Positions 16,512 to 25,590 of a stretch of DNA of 64,000 bases are shown here, piece after piece (the first letter of the stretch is position 1; every line of letters starts with the position of its first letter). This DNA comes from Sphingobacterium oryzagri (lineage in GTDB: Bacteria; Bacteroidota; Bacteroidia; Sphingobacteriales; Sphingobacteriaceae): the NCBI RefSeq assembly GCF_028736175.1, contig NZ_CP117880.1, positions 4,278,001-4,342,000 on the forward strand, written 5' to 3'. A program made the translations under genes and the position numbers. The notes under the pieces were generated by a model. That model worked only from the letters and a program-made list of their open reading frames with translations. It ran no database searches and was not told the DNA's origin.

Positions 16512-19500
16512 ATGAAAATGAAAAAAGAAGCAATCCTGAAATGGGAGTTATTCATCGGGATTATCCTTGCTTATTTAATAATCATCGGAACCGCTGTCTA
16601 CTTTTTTACCGCCTTAGGAACAAAAGTAGAGGACGTAAAAGTGGCAACCGATCGTTTGCAAAAGAAGACCAACATCCTGAATGAGATCGATCAAGAACTT
16701 TTTGATGCTATTCAATCCAAAACACGCTACCTTCTTCGCCAGGAAATCCGGGATCTGCAAAGCATCAACGATTTGCTCAAAGATTTGTCGCGTTCTACCG
16801 CCGCACTGAAAGAAGGTTTCGATAATGAGGCTCGTATCCTCACGCAGATTAACGCCTTGGAAGAAGCTGCCCGACAAAGCCTTGATATCAAATCTATACA
16901 GGAACAGAAAGAAGATAGCACACAAGACAATAAAGAGTTAGTACTGCAGGAGCAAAACAACATAAACGATATCGTTCTCAGCATCCGCAACAGCCTGCTA
17001 GCTGAGCGCCAAGCTACTGCCGAGCAATTTCATTCTTCGGTGTTGAATTTGAAAAACACCGCCTATTTCCTGATCGGGCTCCCGTTAGTTTTTATTCTTT
17101 TCATCTTTAACCGCGTCATCAAAATCGTGCGCGAGCTGAGTCGCCGATCTAAAGAAACCAACCAGTTAAACAAAGAAATACAAGCCGCGCAGCAAAAAAT
17201 AGAAGAATCCAATTGGGTGCTGGCAGAAGCCGGCAAGCTCAACGAAAGCATCACGGGCGTCGATAATGAAAATGTAATTGCAGAAATTGCTTTCAGGCAC
17301 ATACAGAACGCTTTAGACTTCTACGCTGGTGCGCTGTACATCCGGCGGGTAGAATCGTATGAATATTTGCTTAAAGAACAGATTGGCATTGATAAAAGCC
17401 ATGCCATATCGCAATCATTTTTACACGGTGAAGGCTTATTGGGCAATGTCACCAAAGCAAAAGAAATCAAAATTATCCAGCAAAATACGGAGGAGATTCT
17501 TCGTTCGTCAACCGCCCTGCACGGCAATCAAATCGACACCATTATTCTCGCTCCTTTGGTTTACGAGCGGCACACGGTGGGCATTATGGAGATTGCCGGA
17601 AGATACCCGAAAGAAAGTCTGCCGAAAATAACGCAATATGTAGAACGCGCAAGCCGCATGACCGCCATGGCGATCAAGTTTGGCCAAAGCCATACCCTCG
17701 TGGAACAGCTTTTGGAAGAAACGCAACAGCAAACAGAAGAATTGGAAGCGCAACAAGAAGAGTTGCGGATCACCAACGAGGAGTTGATCTATAAAACCAA
17801 CCTCCTGGAGGCATCAGAAGAAGAGCTCCGCGTGCAGCAAGAAGAACTGCAACAAAGCAATTCGGAACTGGAAGAGAAAGCCAAACAGTTGGAGGTTAAA
17901 AACGACGATCTAAACACTGCGCAGCGTGTTGTCGAAGAAAAAATACAGGAAGTAGAATTAGCAAGCAAGTACAAAAGTGAGTTTATGGCTAATATGAGCC
18001 ACGAACTACGTACGCCACTCAATAGTATCCTGATCTTAGCAAAACTATTGCACGACAACAAAAACCATAACCTTAATGCCGATCAAGTAAAATATGCATC
18101 GGTGATACATAGCGCTGGTAGCGATTTGTTGCAATTGATCAATGAATTACTTGATCTCGCAAAAATAGAGTCTGGAAAAGTCGAGCTTAATTACGAAACT
18201 ATTTACAGCAAAGATTTTATTCATAACCTGGAAAACCTTTTTGCCACCACAGCTCAAGAGCGGGAAATCCATTTCATTACAAAGATCGATGAAAATCTGC
18301 CAAAGCAGTTTGTCAGTGACGAATATCGGTTGGAGCAAGTTATTAAAAATTTCCTGTCCAATGCTTTTAAATTCACAGAAAAGCAGGGTAAAGTCGAACT
18401 CACCGTGCGCTATGCAAACGATAACCTCAAATTTATCGTTCGCGATAACGGCAAAGGCATTTCAAAAGAAAAACAACAGCTAATTTTTGAAGCTTTTCGC
18501 CAGGAAGATGGTTCTACCAGCCGCAAATATGGTGGTACGGGCCTTGGTCTTTCCATTAGTCGGGAAATTGCCTCCATGCTCGGCGGACGTATTACGTTAG
18601 ACAGCGAGTTAGACAAAGGAAGTACCTTTACGCTCATCATTCCGTATACCGATGCGCCCGCTGTTGCGACACCGAATAGGCCACTCTTTGCCGAAACGGG
18701 TTTGAAAGAAAATCTCGAAAAAGCATTTCCTGATCACGAACAAACCTCAGACAACGCCTCGACAGATGATCCGTTACTGACGAAGAATTTGTTGATCGTG
18801 GAAGACGATGTCAATTTTGCCGATATTCTCCGCGACTTTGCACAAACCTATGGTTTCCAAGTTATGCTAGCACACGATGGTGCCGATGCCATACAAAAAG
18901 CGAAGCAATTTAAACCGCACGCCATTATTTTGGATGTCATGCTTCCGATATCAGACGGCTGGGAAGTACTAAAAACCTTAAAAAACACACCGGAAACCAA
19001 GCATATTCCGATCCACATGATGTCGGCAGCCAGCTTTAACCAACGGGAGTTTATTGAAAATGGTGCGATTGGTTTCCTTTCGAAGCCCGTCTCGGAAGAT
19101 TCGTTAAAACGCGTATTCGACAACATCAACCTCAATATCGATAAAGGCATAAAAAAGGTACTCTTGATCGAAGATCAGGAATTTCAAAGTGAGATCATAA
19201 AATCAGCCTTTGCCGAGCAGCATATCAATGTAATTCAAGCGTTTAATGCTAGTAGCGGTTTGGTCAAATTACAGGAAGAAGAAAATATCGATTGTGTAAT
19301 CCTCGACATCAAACTGCCCGATGCTGATGGTCTCGACGTGCTCGATAAAATCAAGGCAATGCCCGCTTATTTGGACACCCCGATTATTATTAACACGGCA
19401 TACGACCTGTCCAAAAGCCAAATAGATCATATCCGGCAGTACACGAGAGCGATGATTCTTAAATCCGGAAAGAGTAACAGCCGATTGATTGACGAAGTCA

Positions 19501-19964
19501 AACTTTTCCTCAATAAAATTAGCTCGGACGATTACTCGCCTGTTAAAAACATCAGTAAATTAAATCAGGTGAGCAACCAAAGCGACAGCTTACATGGCAA
19601 ACGTGTTTTGATTGCAGATGACGACATGCGCAATGTTTTTGCGCTGACGACCACGCTGCAGGAATACCAGATGGAGATCGAAATTGCCAACAATGGACTG
19701 GAGGCTGTGGAGATCGTGCAAAACAGCGGCTCGAAAATTGATATTGTTTTAATGGATATCATGATGCCGGAGATGGATGGCTATGAAGCAATCAATGCCA
19801 TTCGGAAAAACAAAGCCTTTGCCAACCTGCCCATTATTGCGGTAACAGCAAAGGCCATGAAAGGCGATCGGGAAAAATCGATACAAATTGGCGCGAGCGA
19901 TTACGTCAGTAAGCCGATTGATATCGACAAATTAGTGTCGTTAATGCGCGTATGGCTAAGTTAA
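16512..19964 (+). CDS. Hybrid sensor histidine kinase with GAF domain, long coiled coil and three receiver domains
   Basis: A 1150-residue membrane kinase. Parts in order: transmembrane helix (about 13-33), a helical periplasmic domain of CHASE3 size (about 35-175), a second transmembrane helix (about 180-200), GAF domain (about 245-395), a Glu/Gln-rich coiled coil (about 396-490), HisKA with MSHELRTP (phospho-His497), HATPase with NFLSNAFKFT and GGTGLGLSI, and three receiver domains with phospho-Asp at about 808, 932 and 1082. The second receiver is the most divergent but keeps its acidic pocket. The gene starts a tightly packed operon with cheR, cheB and another kinase. The coiled coil between GAF and HisKA is unusually rich in EE/QQ/QE pairs. 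Confidence 0.92.
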   Translation: MKMKKEAILKWELFIGIILAYLIIIGTAVYFFTALGTKVEDVKVATDRLQKKTNILNEIDQELFDAIQSKTRYLLRQEIRDLQSINDLLKDLSRSTAALKEGFDNEARILTQINALEEAARQSLDIKSIQEQKEDSTQDNKELVLQEQNNINDIVLSIRNSLLAERQATAEQFHSSVLNLKNTAYFLIGLPLVFILFIFNRVIKIVRELSRRSKETNQLNKEIQAAQQKIEESNWVLAEAGKLNESITGVDNENVIAEIAFRHIQNALDFYAGALYIRRVESYEYLLKEQIGIDKSHAISQSFLHGEGLLGNVTKAKEIKIIQQNTEEILRSSTALHGNQIDTIILAPLVYERHTVGIMEIAGRYPKESLPKITQYVERASRMTAMAIKFGQSHTLVEQLLEETQQQTEELEAQQEELRITNEELIYKTNLLEASEEELRVQQEELQQSNSELEEKAKQLEVKNDDLNTAQRVVEEKIQEVELASKYKSEFMANMSHELRTPLNSILILAKLLHDNKNHNLNADQVKYASVIHSAGSDLLQLINELLDLAKIESGKVELNYETIYSKDFIHNLENLFATTAQEREIHFITKIDENLPKQFVSDEYRLEQVIKNFLSNAFKFTEKQGKVELTVRYANDNLKFIVRDNGKGISKEKQQLIFEAFRQEDGSTSRKYGGTGLGLSISREIASMLGGRITLDSELDKGSTFTLIIPYTDAPAVATPNRPLFAETGLKENLEKAFPDHEQTSDNASTDDPLLTKNLLIVEDDVNFADILRDFAQTYGFQVMLAHDGADAIQKAKQFKPHAIILDVMLPISDGWEVLKTLKNTPETKHIPIHMMSAASFNQREFIENGAIGFLSKPVSEDSLKRVFDNINLNIDKGIKKVLLIEDQEFQSEIIKSAFAEQHINVIQAFNASSGLVKLQEEENIDCVILDIKLPDADGLDVLDKIKAMPAYLDTPIIINTAYDLSKSQIDHIRQYTRAMILKSGKSNSRLIDEVKLFLNKISSDDYSPVKNISKLNQVSNQSDSLHGKRVLIADDDMRNVFALTTTLQEYQMEIEIANNGLEAVEIVQNSGSKIDIVLMDIMMPEMDGYEAINAIRKNKAFANLPIIAVTAKAMKGDREKSIQIGASDYVSKPIDIDKLVSLMRVWLS

Positions 19965-19966
19965 GC

Positions 19967-20782
19967 ATGTCACATATCAGCTATCAGGAGCTAAAAGAAA
20001 TCGTTGATCTTTTGGGCAATGTTTCTGGCTATGATTTGTCTGGGTACAGTAAATCCTCGTTAAAAAGACGTGTGCAACGCATCATGGATCTGGAGCGCAT
20101 GGATCTCGTCGATCTTAAAAATGCTATCACTAATTTTGATAGCTTTCACACTTACCTGATGAATGAAGTCACGGTAAATGTGACCGAAATGTTTCGCGAC
20201 CCGAAGTATTACGCTGCGCTGCGAAATGATGTGCTCCCCTATCTGGAAACTTATCCACGGCTTAAATTTTGGAGTGCGGGGTGTTCAACTGGCGAAGAAG
20301 TATACTCGCTGGCCATTATGCTGATGGAAGAAGATTTGTACAGCCGCAGTTTTATTTATGGGACGGATATCAATGGGCATGTGTTAGAAACCGCTAAAAA
20401 GGCGATTTATCCATTGAAAAAATTTAAGCTGTATAGTGAGAATTACAATGCGACCGATACCACAGGAAGCCTTTCCGACTACTACACCGCGATGTACGAG
20501 GCCGCGATCATCAACAATGAGGTGCGGAAAAACATCCTGTTTTCGCAGCACAATTTAGCGACAGATTCTATCTTCAATGAGTTTCAGTTTATCTCCTGTC
20601 GCAACGTGCTTATTTATTTCGACATGGAGTTGCAAAATCGCGTCTTTCAATTGTTTTACGAATCGCTCAGCGAATTTGGCTTTCTTTGTCTAGGATCAAA
20701 AGAAACGTTGCTAAACCGCGATATCATGTCAAACTTCAAGGTTATCAACAAAGAATTTAACATCTACCAGAAGATAAAATGA
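19967..20782 (+). CDS. cheR: CheR-type protein-glutamate methyltransferase
   Basis: A protein of about 271 residues with the two CheR parts: an N-terminal helical domain (about 1-75, YSKSSLKRRVQRIM and VTVNVTEMFRDPKYY) and an SAM-binding Rossmann domain with FWSAGCSTGEEVYSLAI, YGTDIN and CRNVLIYFD. CheR methylates glutamates, classically on chemoreceptors, using SAM. The ATG at 19967 is two bases after the kinase stop; an in-frame ATG at 19952 that overlaps the kinase would add five residues. It overlaps cheB by 4 nt. No chemoreceptor gene is present nearby, so the substrate is open. Confidence 0.93.
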   Translation: MSHISYQELKEIVDLLGNVSGYDLSGYSKSSLKRRVQRIMDLERMDLVDLKNAITNFDSFHTYLMNEVTVNVTEMFRDPKYYAALRNDVLPYLETYPRLKFWSAGCSTGEEVYSLAIMLMEEDLYSRSFIYGTDINGHVLETAKKAIYPLKKFKLYSENYNATDTTGSLSDYYTAMYEAAIINNEVRKNILFSQHNLATDSIFNEFQFISCRNVLIYFDMELQNRVFQLFYESLSEFGFLCLGSKETLLNRDIMSNFKVINKEFNIYQKIK

Positions 20783-21348
20783 CAAACAAAGCCGACGAAA
20801 TTGTGGTCATTGGCGGAAGCGCAGGCTCGTACAATCTTATTGTAGAGATTATCGAGGCACTTCCTACGCAATACGCTGCCGCTATCATTATTGTCATCCA
20901 TCGCAATCCAAAGTTCACCACTAAAATCGAACAAACCTTGGCAACACGTCTGCAACGCCCCATCAGCCAGGCAGATGATAAAGCACCCATCTTAAAAAGT
21001 GCTGTTTATTTCGCCGTACCGGGCTATCATTTACTTATTGAGCCAGACCGGACGTTTTCATTGGACAATTCCGAACTTATTCAGTTCTCTCGGCCATCTA
21101 TTGATGTGCTTTTTGAATCCGCAGCTGAAGTTTACGAAAGAAAATGCGCTGCATTTTTGCTCTCGGGCGCCAACAAAGATGGCTCCGATGGAATCAGCCT
21201 TGTGCAGCAATTAGGTGGACATGCCGTCGTGCAATCACCGGAAGATGCCCTGATCACGACCATGCCCGAGCATGCCATTCGGACAAACGATCAAATCAAT
21301 ATTTACAGCGATCAACAGATCCTTTCCTTTTTCCGGAACTTAAAATAA
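20779..21348 (+). CDS. cheB: CheB-type protein-glutamate methylesterase, catalytic domain only
   Basis: A 189-residue stand-alone CheB catalytic domain. The triad can be read: Ser14 in IGGSAGS, His41 in VIHRN, Asp134 in SGANKDGSDG. Usual CheB proteins carry an N-terminal receiver domain that controls activity; here it is absent. Control could come from a receiver of the neighbouring kinases instead (inference). The ATG overlaps the cheR stop by 4 nt (ATGA), so the two are translationally coupled. The frame ends 6 nt before the next kinase gene. It would remove methyl groups added by the adjacent CheR. Confidence 0.92.
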   Translation: MTNKADEIVVIGGSAGSYNLIVEIIEALPTQYAAAIIIVIHRNPKFTTKIEQTLATRLQRPISQADDKAPILKSAVYFAVPGYHLLIEPDRTFSLDNSELIQFSRPSIDVLFESAAEVYERKCAAFLLSGANKDGSDGISLVQQLGGHAVVQSPEDALITTMPEHAIRTNDQINIYSDQQILSFFRNLK

Positions 21349-21354
21349 CAGCCT

Positions 21355-22968
21355 ATGAAAAATGTTAATCTTCTTATTTTGGACGACAAGGAGGAAAACA
21401 TCATCAGTTTATCCGCATTATTAGCCGATGTCCAACATATTAATATCATTAGTTCAACAGATCCCAATGAAGCCTTAAAAATTTGTTGGAAAAACGATAT
21501 TGCGATTGCTTTGGTGGATGTCCAGATGCCCGAAATAAACGGTTTTGAATTTGTTTCGCTCTTAAAATCCAACCCTAAGACCAACCATATTATGGCGATC
21601 ATGGTAACCGCCATTTCCAAGGAAGACCGTTACCTACTAAAAGGCTTGGAAAGCGGCGCGATAGATTACCTCTACAAACCGCTCAATCCAGAGATAACGG
21701 TGGCTAAAGTCACGTCTTTTGTCAACCAGATTCATATTCAAGAGGAGATCAAACAAAAAAACATCGCCTTAGAAGAGTCCAAAAGAGAGCTTACGCTAGC
21801 AAAGGAAGAAGCCGAAGAAGCGCGCAAATCCAAGGAAAGCTTTCTGGCCAACATGAGTCATGAAATCCGCACACCGATCAACGGTATTATTGGTATTATA
21901 CACATGCTTCGTAATTCTGAATTGAATGACGAACAACTGGATTGGATTCATCGACTTGATGTAGCATCCAACTCACTACTACTTATTATCAACGATATTT
22001 TGGATATTTCCAAAATAGATTCGGGTATGTTAAAGATTGAAAATGAAAGTTTTTCCATACGCCAGAAGCTGGAAGAGCTGCACGAAATCTTTAAGTTAAA
22101 AGCGCTTGATAAGCAACTTTCCTTCGAGGTAGATATCGATTCGCGCTTGCCCGATTACGTGAAGAGCGATCCATTACGTTTGCAGCAAATCATCAATAAC
22201 TTTATTTCCAACAGTCTTAAGTTCACCGAAAAAGGACATATTATTTTAAAGGCGAAGGTCATCGAGCAGTCGACAAATCAATCAACAATTCGTTTGACCG
22301 TAACCGATACGGGGATTGGCGTAAAATCTGATGCGATTGAAAAGATTTTCCTGGCTTTTGAGCAAGCAGATGACGGCATCACCAAAAAATTTGGTGGAAC
22401 AGGCCTGGGTCTCGCTATTGTAAAAAGGTTGGCCAATCTTCTGCAAGGCAAGGTCGAAGCAAAAAGCGTGTACGGTGAAGGATCTGACTTTTCGTTTGAG
22501 GCGACCTTCGAACATGCGGAAAGTTTTCCGCGCGAAGAAAATCTGCAAAAGAAAGAATTTTCCAAACTGGAGAAGTTTGACAAGTTGCACATATTGATCG
22601 CCGAAGATAATGATCTCAATAGCTTCATGCTGGCACACATGCTGGAATCCTGGGGATGCAAGGTTGATAATGTTAAAAATGGCCGGCAAGCGGTGGAAAA
22701 CGTAAACAATTTTGATTATGACCTTATTATGATGGATACCCATATGCCCATTATGTCTGGATTTGAAGCAATAAAAGCGATCAAAAAAATAGCCGATCCG
22801 ACGAAGGCATCCACGCCGATCATCACGATATCCGCATCGGTTTTAGAGCATGAGCAAGCCGCAGCTTACGAAGCAGGTGCCGACAGCGTGATCGGGAAAC
22901 CATTCGATCCGTTTGATCTTCATCAAAAAATAAGCAGGCTCATTAGCAAAACGCGCATGACATCTTAA
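21355..22968 (+). CDS. REC-histidine kinase-REC hybrid protein
   Basis: A 537-residue soluble kinase. It starts with a receiver domain (1-122; acidic pair LDDKEE, phospho-Asp55 in LVDVQMPE), then a short coiled coil (about 130-160), HisKA with MSHEIRTPING (His169), HATPase with NNFISNSLKFTE, DTGIGV and GGTGLGLAI, and a C-terminal receiver (about 415-535; Asp461 in MMDTHMP). There is no membrane segment or sensor domain, so its input is most likely phosphate passed from the first kinase of the operon to its N-terminal receiver. No DNA-binding output domain is encoded in the operon. The gene lies 6 nt after cheB. Confidence 0.92.
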   Translation: MKNVNLLILDDKEENIISLSALLADVQHINIISSTDPNEALKICWKNDIAIALVDVQMPEINGFEFVSLLKSNPKTNHIMAIMVTAISKEDRYLLKGLESGAIDYLYKPLNPEITVAKVTSFVNQIHIQEEIKQKNIALEESKRELTLAKEEAEEARKSKESFLANMSHEIRTPINGIIGIIHMLRNSELNDEQLDWIHRLDVASNSLLLIINDILDISKIDSGMLKIENESFSIRQKLEELHEIFKLKALDKQLSFEVDIDSRLPDYVKSDPLRLQQIINNFISNSLKFTEKGHIILKAKVIEQSTNQSTIRLTVTDTGIGVKSDAIEKIFLAFEQADDGITKKFGGTGLGLAIVKRLANLLQGKVEAKSVYGEGSDFSFEATFEHAESFPREENLQKKEFSKLEKFDKLHILIAEDNDLNSFMLAHMLESWGCKVDNVKNGRQAVENVNNFDYDLIMMDTHMPIMSGFEAIKAIKKIADPTKASTPIITISASVLEHEQAAAYEAGADSVIGKPFDPFDLHQKISRLISKTRMTS

Positions 22969-22984
22969 TTATGAAAAATATTTT

Positions 22985-22992
22985 TAAATTTG
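22985..22992 (+). promoter_or_regulatory. -7 box TAAATTTG of the azurin-like gene
   Basis: TAAATTTG fits TAnnTTTG and ends 27 nt before the ATG at 23020. It lies 16 nt after the stop of the kinase gene, suggesting separate transcription. Confidence 0.5.
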
Positions 22993-23019
22993 TCTAACGC
23001 ACATATATTAAATTGTAAC

Positions 23020-23550
23020 ATGAAAAGATTATTTGTATTCCCGGCGATTGCTATCGCTTTATCACTTGCAGCATGCGGTGGTTCCGATAATAAAGCAACG
23101 ACCACGACCACAGAAGAAAGCACCACTGCAGAAACGCCTGCAGCAGAAACTGTACCTGGCATTGAGAATGTTGAATTATCCAATACGATTTCGATTGAAT
23201 CAAATGACCAAATGAAGTTCGACAAGGAATTGTTGCGCGTAAAAGCTGGCGAACCGGTAGAGTTGACATTGAAAAATGTGGGAACACTTCCAAAAGAATC
23301 TATGGGCCATAACCTTATCGTGTTGAAACCGGGTGTAGACATTGCTACATTTGCAGGTGAAGCTACGGCAGCAGCTGACGCGGATTACGTTCCTAAAACG
23401 TCGCTTTCATCGATCGCCGCGCACACGAAACTTTTAGGGCCAGGCGAAGAAGATAAGATTTCTTTCACTTTGGAAAAGGGCGTTTACACATTTATTTGTA
23501 GCTTCCCTGGACACTACGGCGTTATGCAAGGTAAAATCGTTGCCGAATAA
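23020..23550 (+). CDS. Azurin/plastocyanin-family blue copper lipoprotein
   Basis: A 176-residue lipoprotein: signal sequence with lipobox LSLAAC (lipidated Cys19), a Thr/Glu-rich linker (about 20-47), and a cupredoxin domain. The type-1 copper ligands are all visible: His97 (MGHNLI), Cys160, His165 and Met169 in CSFPGHYGVM. The domain is the azurin type, a periplasmic or membrane-anchored electron carrier, probably serving a c-type cytochrome or oxidase. A longer frame from 22990 adds ten residues before the signal peptide and starts inside the -7 box, so the ATG at 23020 is used. A strong terminator follows at 23572. Confidence 0.93.
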   Translation: MKRLFVFPAIAIALSLAACGGSDNKATTTTTEESTTAETPAAETVPGIENVELSNTISIESNDQMKFDKELLRVKAGEPVELTLKNVGTLPKESMGHNLIVLKPGVDIATFAGEATAAADADYVPKTSLSSIAAHTKLLGPGEEDKISFTLEKGVYTFICSFPGHYGVMQGKIVAE

Positions 23551-23571
23551 TCGCATAAACGATCTCTTTAT

Positions 23572-23605
23572 AAAAAAGCACTTATCTGGCGATAAGTGCT
23601 TTTTT
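23572..23605 (+). terminator. Intrinsic terminator after the azurin-like gene
   Basis: A perfect 15-bp stem (23572-23586 and 23591-23605) with loop TGGC; the arms are A6-GCACTTATC and GATAAGTGC-T6. Confidence 0.92.
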
Positions 23606-23661
23606 GCATATATACGCTTGGTTTTTTACAACTTAAATACAATTAAGTTTATTTAATTAGC

Positions 23662-23669
23662 TAACTTTG
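23662..23669 (+). promoter_or_regulatory. -7 box TAACTTTG of the first lpd gene
   Basis: TAACTTTG lies 25 nt before the ATG at 23695, downstream of the azurin terminator. The -33 element is not clear. Confidence 0.5.
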
Positions 23670-23694
23670 AGACTGTAACTATATACTAATTTTT

Positions 23695-25101
23695 ATGCAA
23701 TACGACGTAATCGTTATAGGAAGTGGTCCGGGTGGATATGTAGGCGCTATTCGCTGTGCACAACTTGGACTGAAAACGGCTGTAATCGAAAAATACAGCA
23801 CCTTTGGAGGTACTTGTCTGAATGTGGGCTGTATTCCATCCAAAGCTTTGTTGGATACCTCCGAACATTATCACAATGCTGCGCACAACTTCGAAACACA
23901 CGGTATCGAACTTAGCAATTTAAAGATCGACGTCAAAAAAATGATCGACCGTAAGAATGACGTGATCGCTCAGAATACAGCAGGTATTACCTTTCTATTT
24001 AAGAAAAACAAAATAGATGCATACGAAGGTGTTGGCTCCTTTGTTGACAAAAACACCATTAAAGTAACGAAGAGTGACGGAAGCACGGAAGAGCTAAAAG
24101 CGAAAAATGTGATTATCGCCACAGGTTCAAAACCTACAGAGCTCCCTTTCCTTCCTATTGATAAAAAGCGTATCATCACCTCTACAGAAGCGTTAAATCT
24201 ACAAGAAGTTCCGAAGCACCTTATTGTTATCGGTGGTGGCGTTATCGGCCTTGAGTTAGGCTCCGTTTACGCGCGCTTAGGTGCTAAAGTTTCTGTTGTG
24301 GAGTTTGCTAAATCGATCATCGGCACGATGGATGGTGGATTAGGAAAAGAATTGCAACGTGTATTAAAGAAAAACTTAGGTATGGAGTTTTTCTTAGGTC
24401 ATAAAGTAACCGGTGCTACAGCCAAAGGCAAAAAAGTAACCGTAACGGCTGAAGATCCGAAAGGTCAGGCTATCGAACTGGAAGGTGATTATTGTATCGT
24501 TTCAGTTGGTAGAACAGCGTATACTGCTGGTTTAGGTTTGGAAAATATCGGCATTGAAACCGAAGAACGTGGAAACAAAATCCCGGTAAACGAACACTTG
24601 GAAACCAGCGTTGAAGGTGTATATGCCATTGGTGACGTGGTTAAAGGAGCCATGTTGGCGCACAAAGCAGAAGACGAAGGTATCTATGTTGCTGAACGTA
24701 TTGTTGGCCAAAAACCGCATATCGATTACAATCTGATTCCAGGTGTTGTGTATACATGGCCAGAAGTTGCTTCTGTTGGTAAAACAGAAGAGCAACTGAA
24801 AGAAGCTGGAGCAAAATACAAATCAGGGTCCTTCTCTTTCAAAGCTTCAGGCCGTGCGAAAGCATCCGGCGATACTGACGGCTTTGTGAAAGTATTAGCA
24901 GATAGCGAAACGGATGAAGTATTGGGCGTACATATTATTGGTCCGCGTGCGGCAGATATTATCGCCGAAGCTGTCGTTGCCATGGAGTATAGAGCTTCTG
25001 CGGAAGATATCGGAAGAATCTGTCATGCACACCCAACGTTTACCGAAGCGTTGAAAGAAGCTGCGCTTGCCGCAACCGCTAATAGAGCAATACACGCTTA
25101 A
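23695..25101 (+). CDS. lpdA: Dihydrolipoamide dehydrogenase (first copy)
   Basis: A 468-residue FAD-dependent E3 enzyme. Visible: the FAD fold VIGSGPGGY (residues 7-15), the redox disulfide in GGTCLNVGCIPSK (Cys41/Cys46), the NAD fold VIGGGVIGLELG, ATG and AIGDV motifs, and the C-terminal His-Glu pair in HAHPTFTEA. E3 reoxidises the lipoyl groups of the pyruvate, 2-oxoglutarate or branched-chain dehydrogenase complexes and the glycine cleavage system. This copy has the Thr-Cys-Leu-Asn-Val-Gly-Cys form typical of 2-oxoglutarate-complex E3 enzymes. No E1 or E2 genes are adjacent. A second, clearly different E3 is encoded at 26252. Confidence 0.95.
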   Translation: MQYDVIVIGSGPGGYVGAIRCAQLGLKTAVIEKYSTFGGTCLNVGCIPSKALLDTSEHYHNAAHNFETHGIELSNLKIDVKKMIDRKNDVIAQNTAGITFLFKKNKIDAYEGVGSFVDKNTIKVTKSDGSTEELKAKNVIIATGSKPTELPFLPIDKKRIITSTEALNLQEVPKHLIVIGGGVIGLELGSVYARLGAKVSVVEFAKSIIGTMDGGLGKELQRVLKKNLGMEFFLGHKVTGATAKGKKVTVTAEDPKGQAIELEGDYCIVSVGRTAYTAGLGLENIGIETEERGNKIPVNEHLETSVEGVYAIGDVVKGAMLAHKAEDEGIYVAERIVGQKPHIDYNLIPGVVYTWPEVASVGKTEEQLKEAGAKYKSGSFSFKASGRAKASGDTDGFVKVLADSETDEVLGVHIIGPRAADIIAEAVVAMEYRASAEDIGRICHAHPTFTEALKEAALAATANRAIHA

Positions 25102-25107
25102 AAAATT

Positions 25108-25137
25108 AAGGGCAAGATATTTCCATCTTGCCCTTTT
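25108..25137 (+). terminator. Intrinsic terminator after the first lpd gene
   Basis: AAGGGCAAGAT (25108-25118) pairs with ATCTTGCCCTT (25125-25135), 6-nt loop, then TT. It separates lpd from the thioesterase gene, which starts 18 nt later. Confidence 0.8.
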
Positions 25138-25155
25138 CAATATCAACATAACCGT

Positions 25156-25554
25156 ATGAATTTTTACACGCGAAAATGGATTAAACCCGAGGATTTAAAT
25201 CCGAATGGTTCTCTTTTTGGAGGAACGCTATTACGCTGGATTGATGAAGAAGCCGTAATTTATGCTATCGTGCAGCTGGGCAATCCACACGTGGTTACGA
25301 AGTACATTTCGGAGATCAACTTTGTGAGTTCGGCTAAACAAGGGGATATTATCGAGATGGGGATTGAGGCTGTAAGTTTTGGTCGCACTTCCTTAACGAT
25401 GCGCTGTGTGGTACGCAACAAGATCACGCGCAAAGTTATTCTGTCTATCGACAAACTGGTATTTGTCAACCTTGATACGGAAGGCAACCCGACGCCACAT
25501 AACAAATCAGAGATTACTTACGCTTATAGCGGCATCGAAAAAACAACCAAATGA
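25156..25554 (+). CDS. Acyl-CoA thioesterase, hotdog fold
   Basis: A 132-residue single hotdog domain of the acyl-CoA hydrolase (YciA/BFIT-like) family. The hallmark is the N-terminal LNPNGSLFGGTLLRWIDEEA, where the helix carries the catalytic Asp/Glu. FVSSAKQGDIIEMGIEAVSFGRTSL follows in the beta-sheet. Such enzymes release fatty acids or short acids from CoA in the cytosol and usually work as hexamers. The chain length preference cannot be read. It converges with the DUF3817 gene across a palindromic repeat (25591-25676). Confidence 0.88.
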   Translation: MNFYTRKWIKPEDLNPNGSLFGGTLLRWIDEEAVIYAIVQLGNPHVVTKYISEINFVSSAKQGDIIEMGIEAVSFGRTSLTMRCVVRNKITRKVILSIDKLVFVNLDTEGNPTPHNKSEITYAYSGIEKTTK

Positions 25555-25590
25555 GGCTGTCCAAAAAGCTAATCGATTAATTTCAAAATG

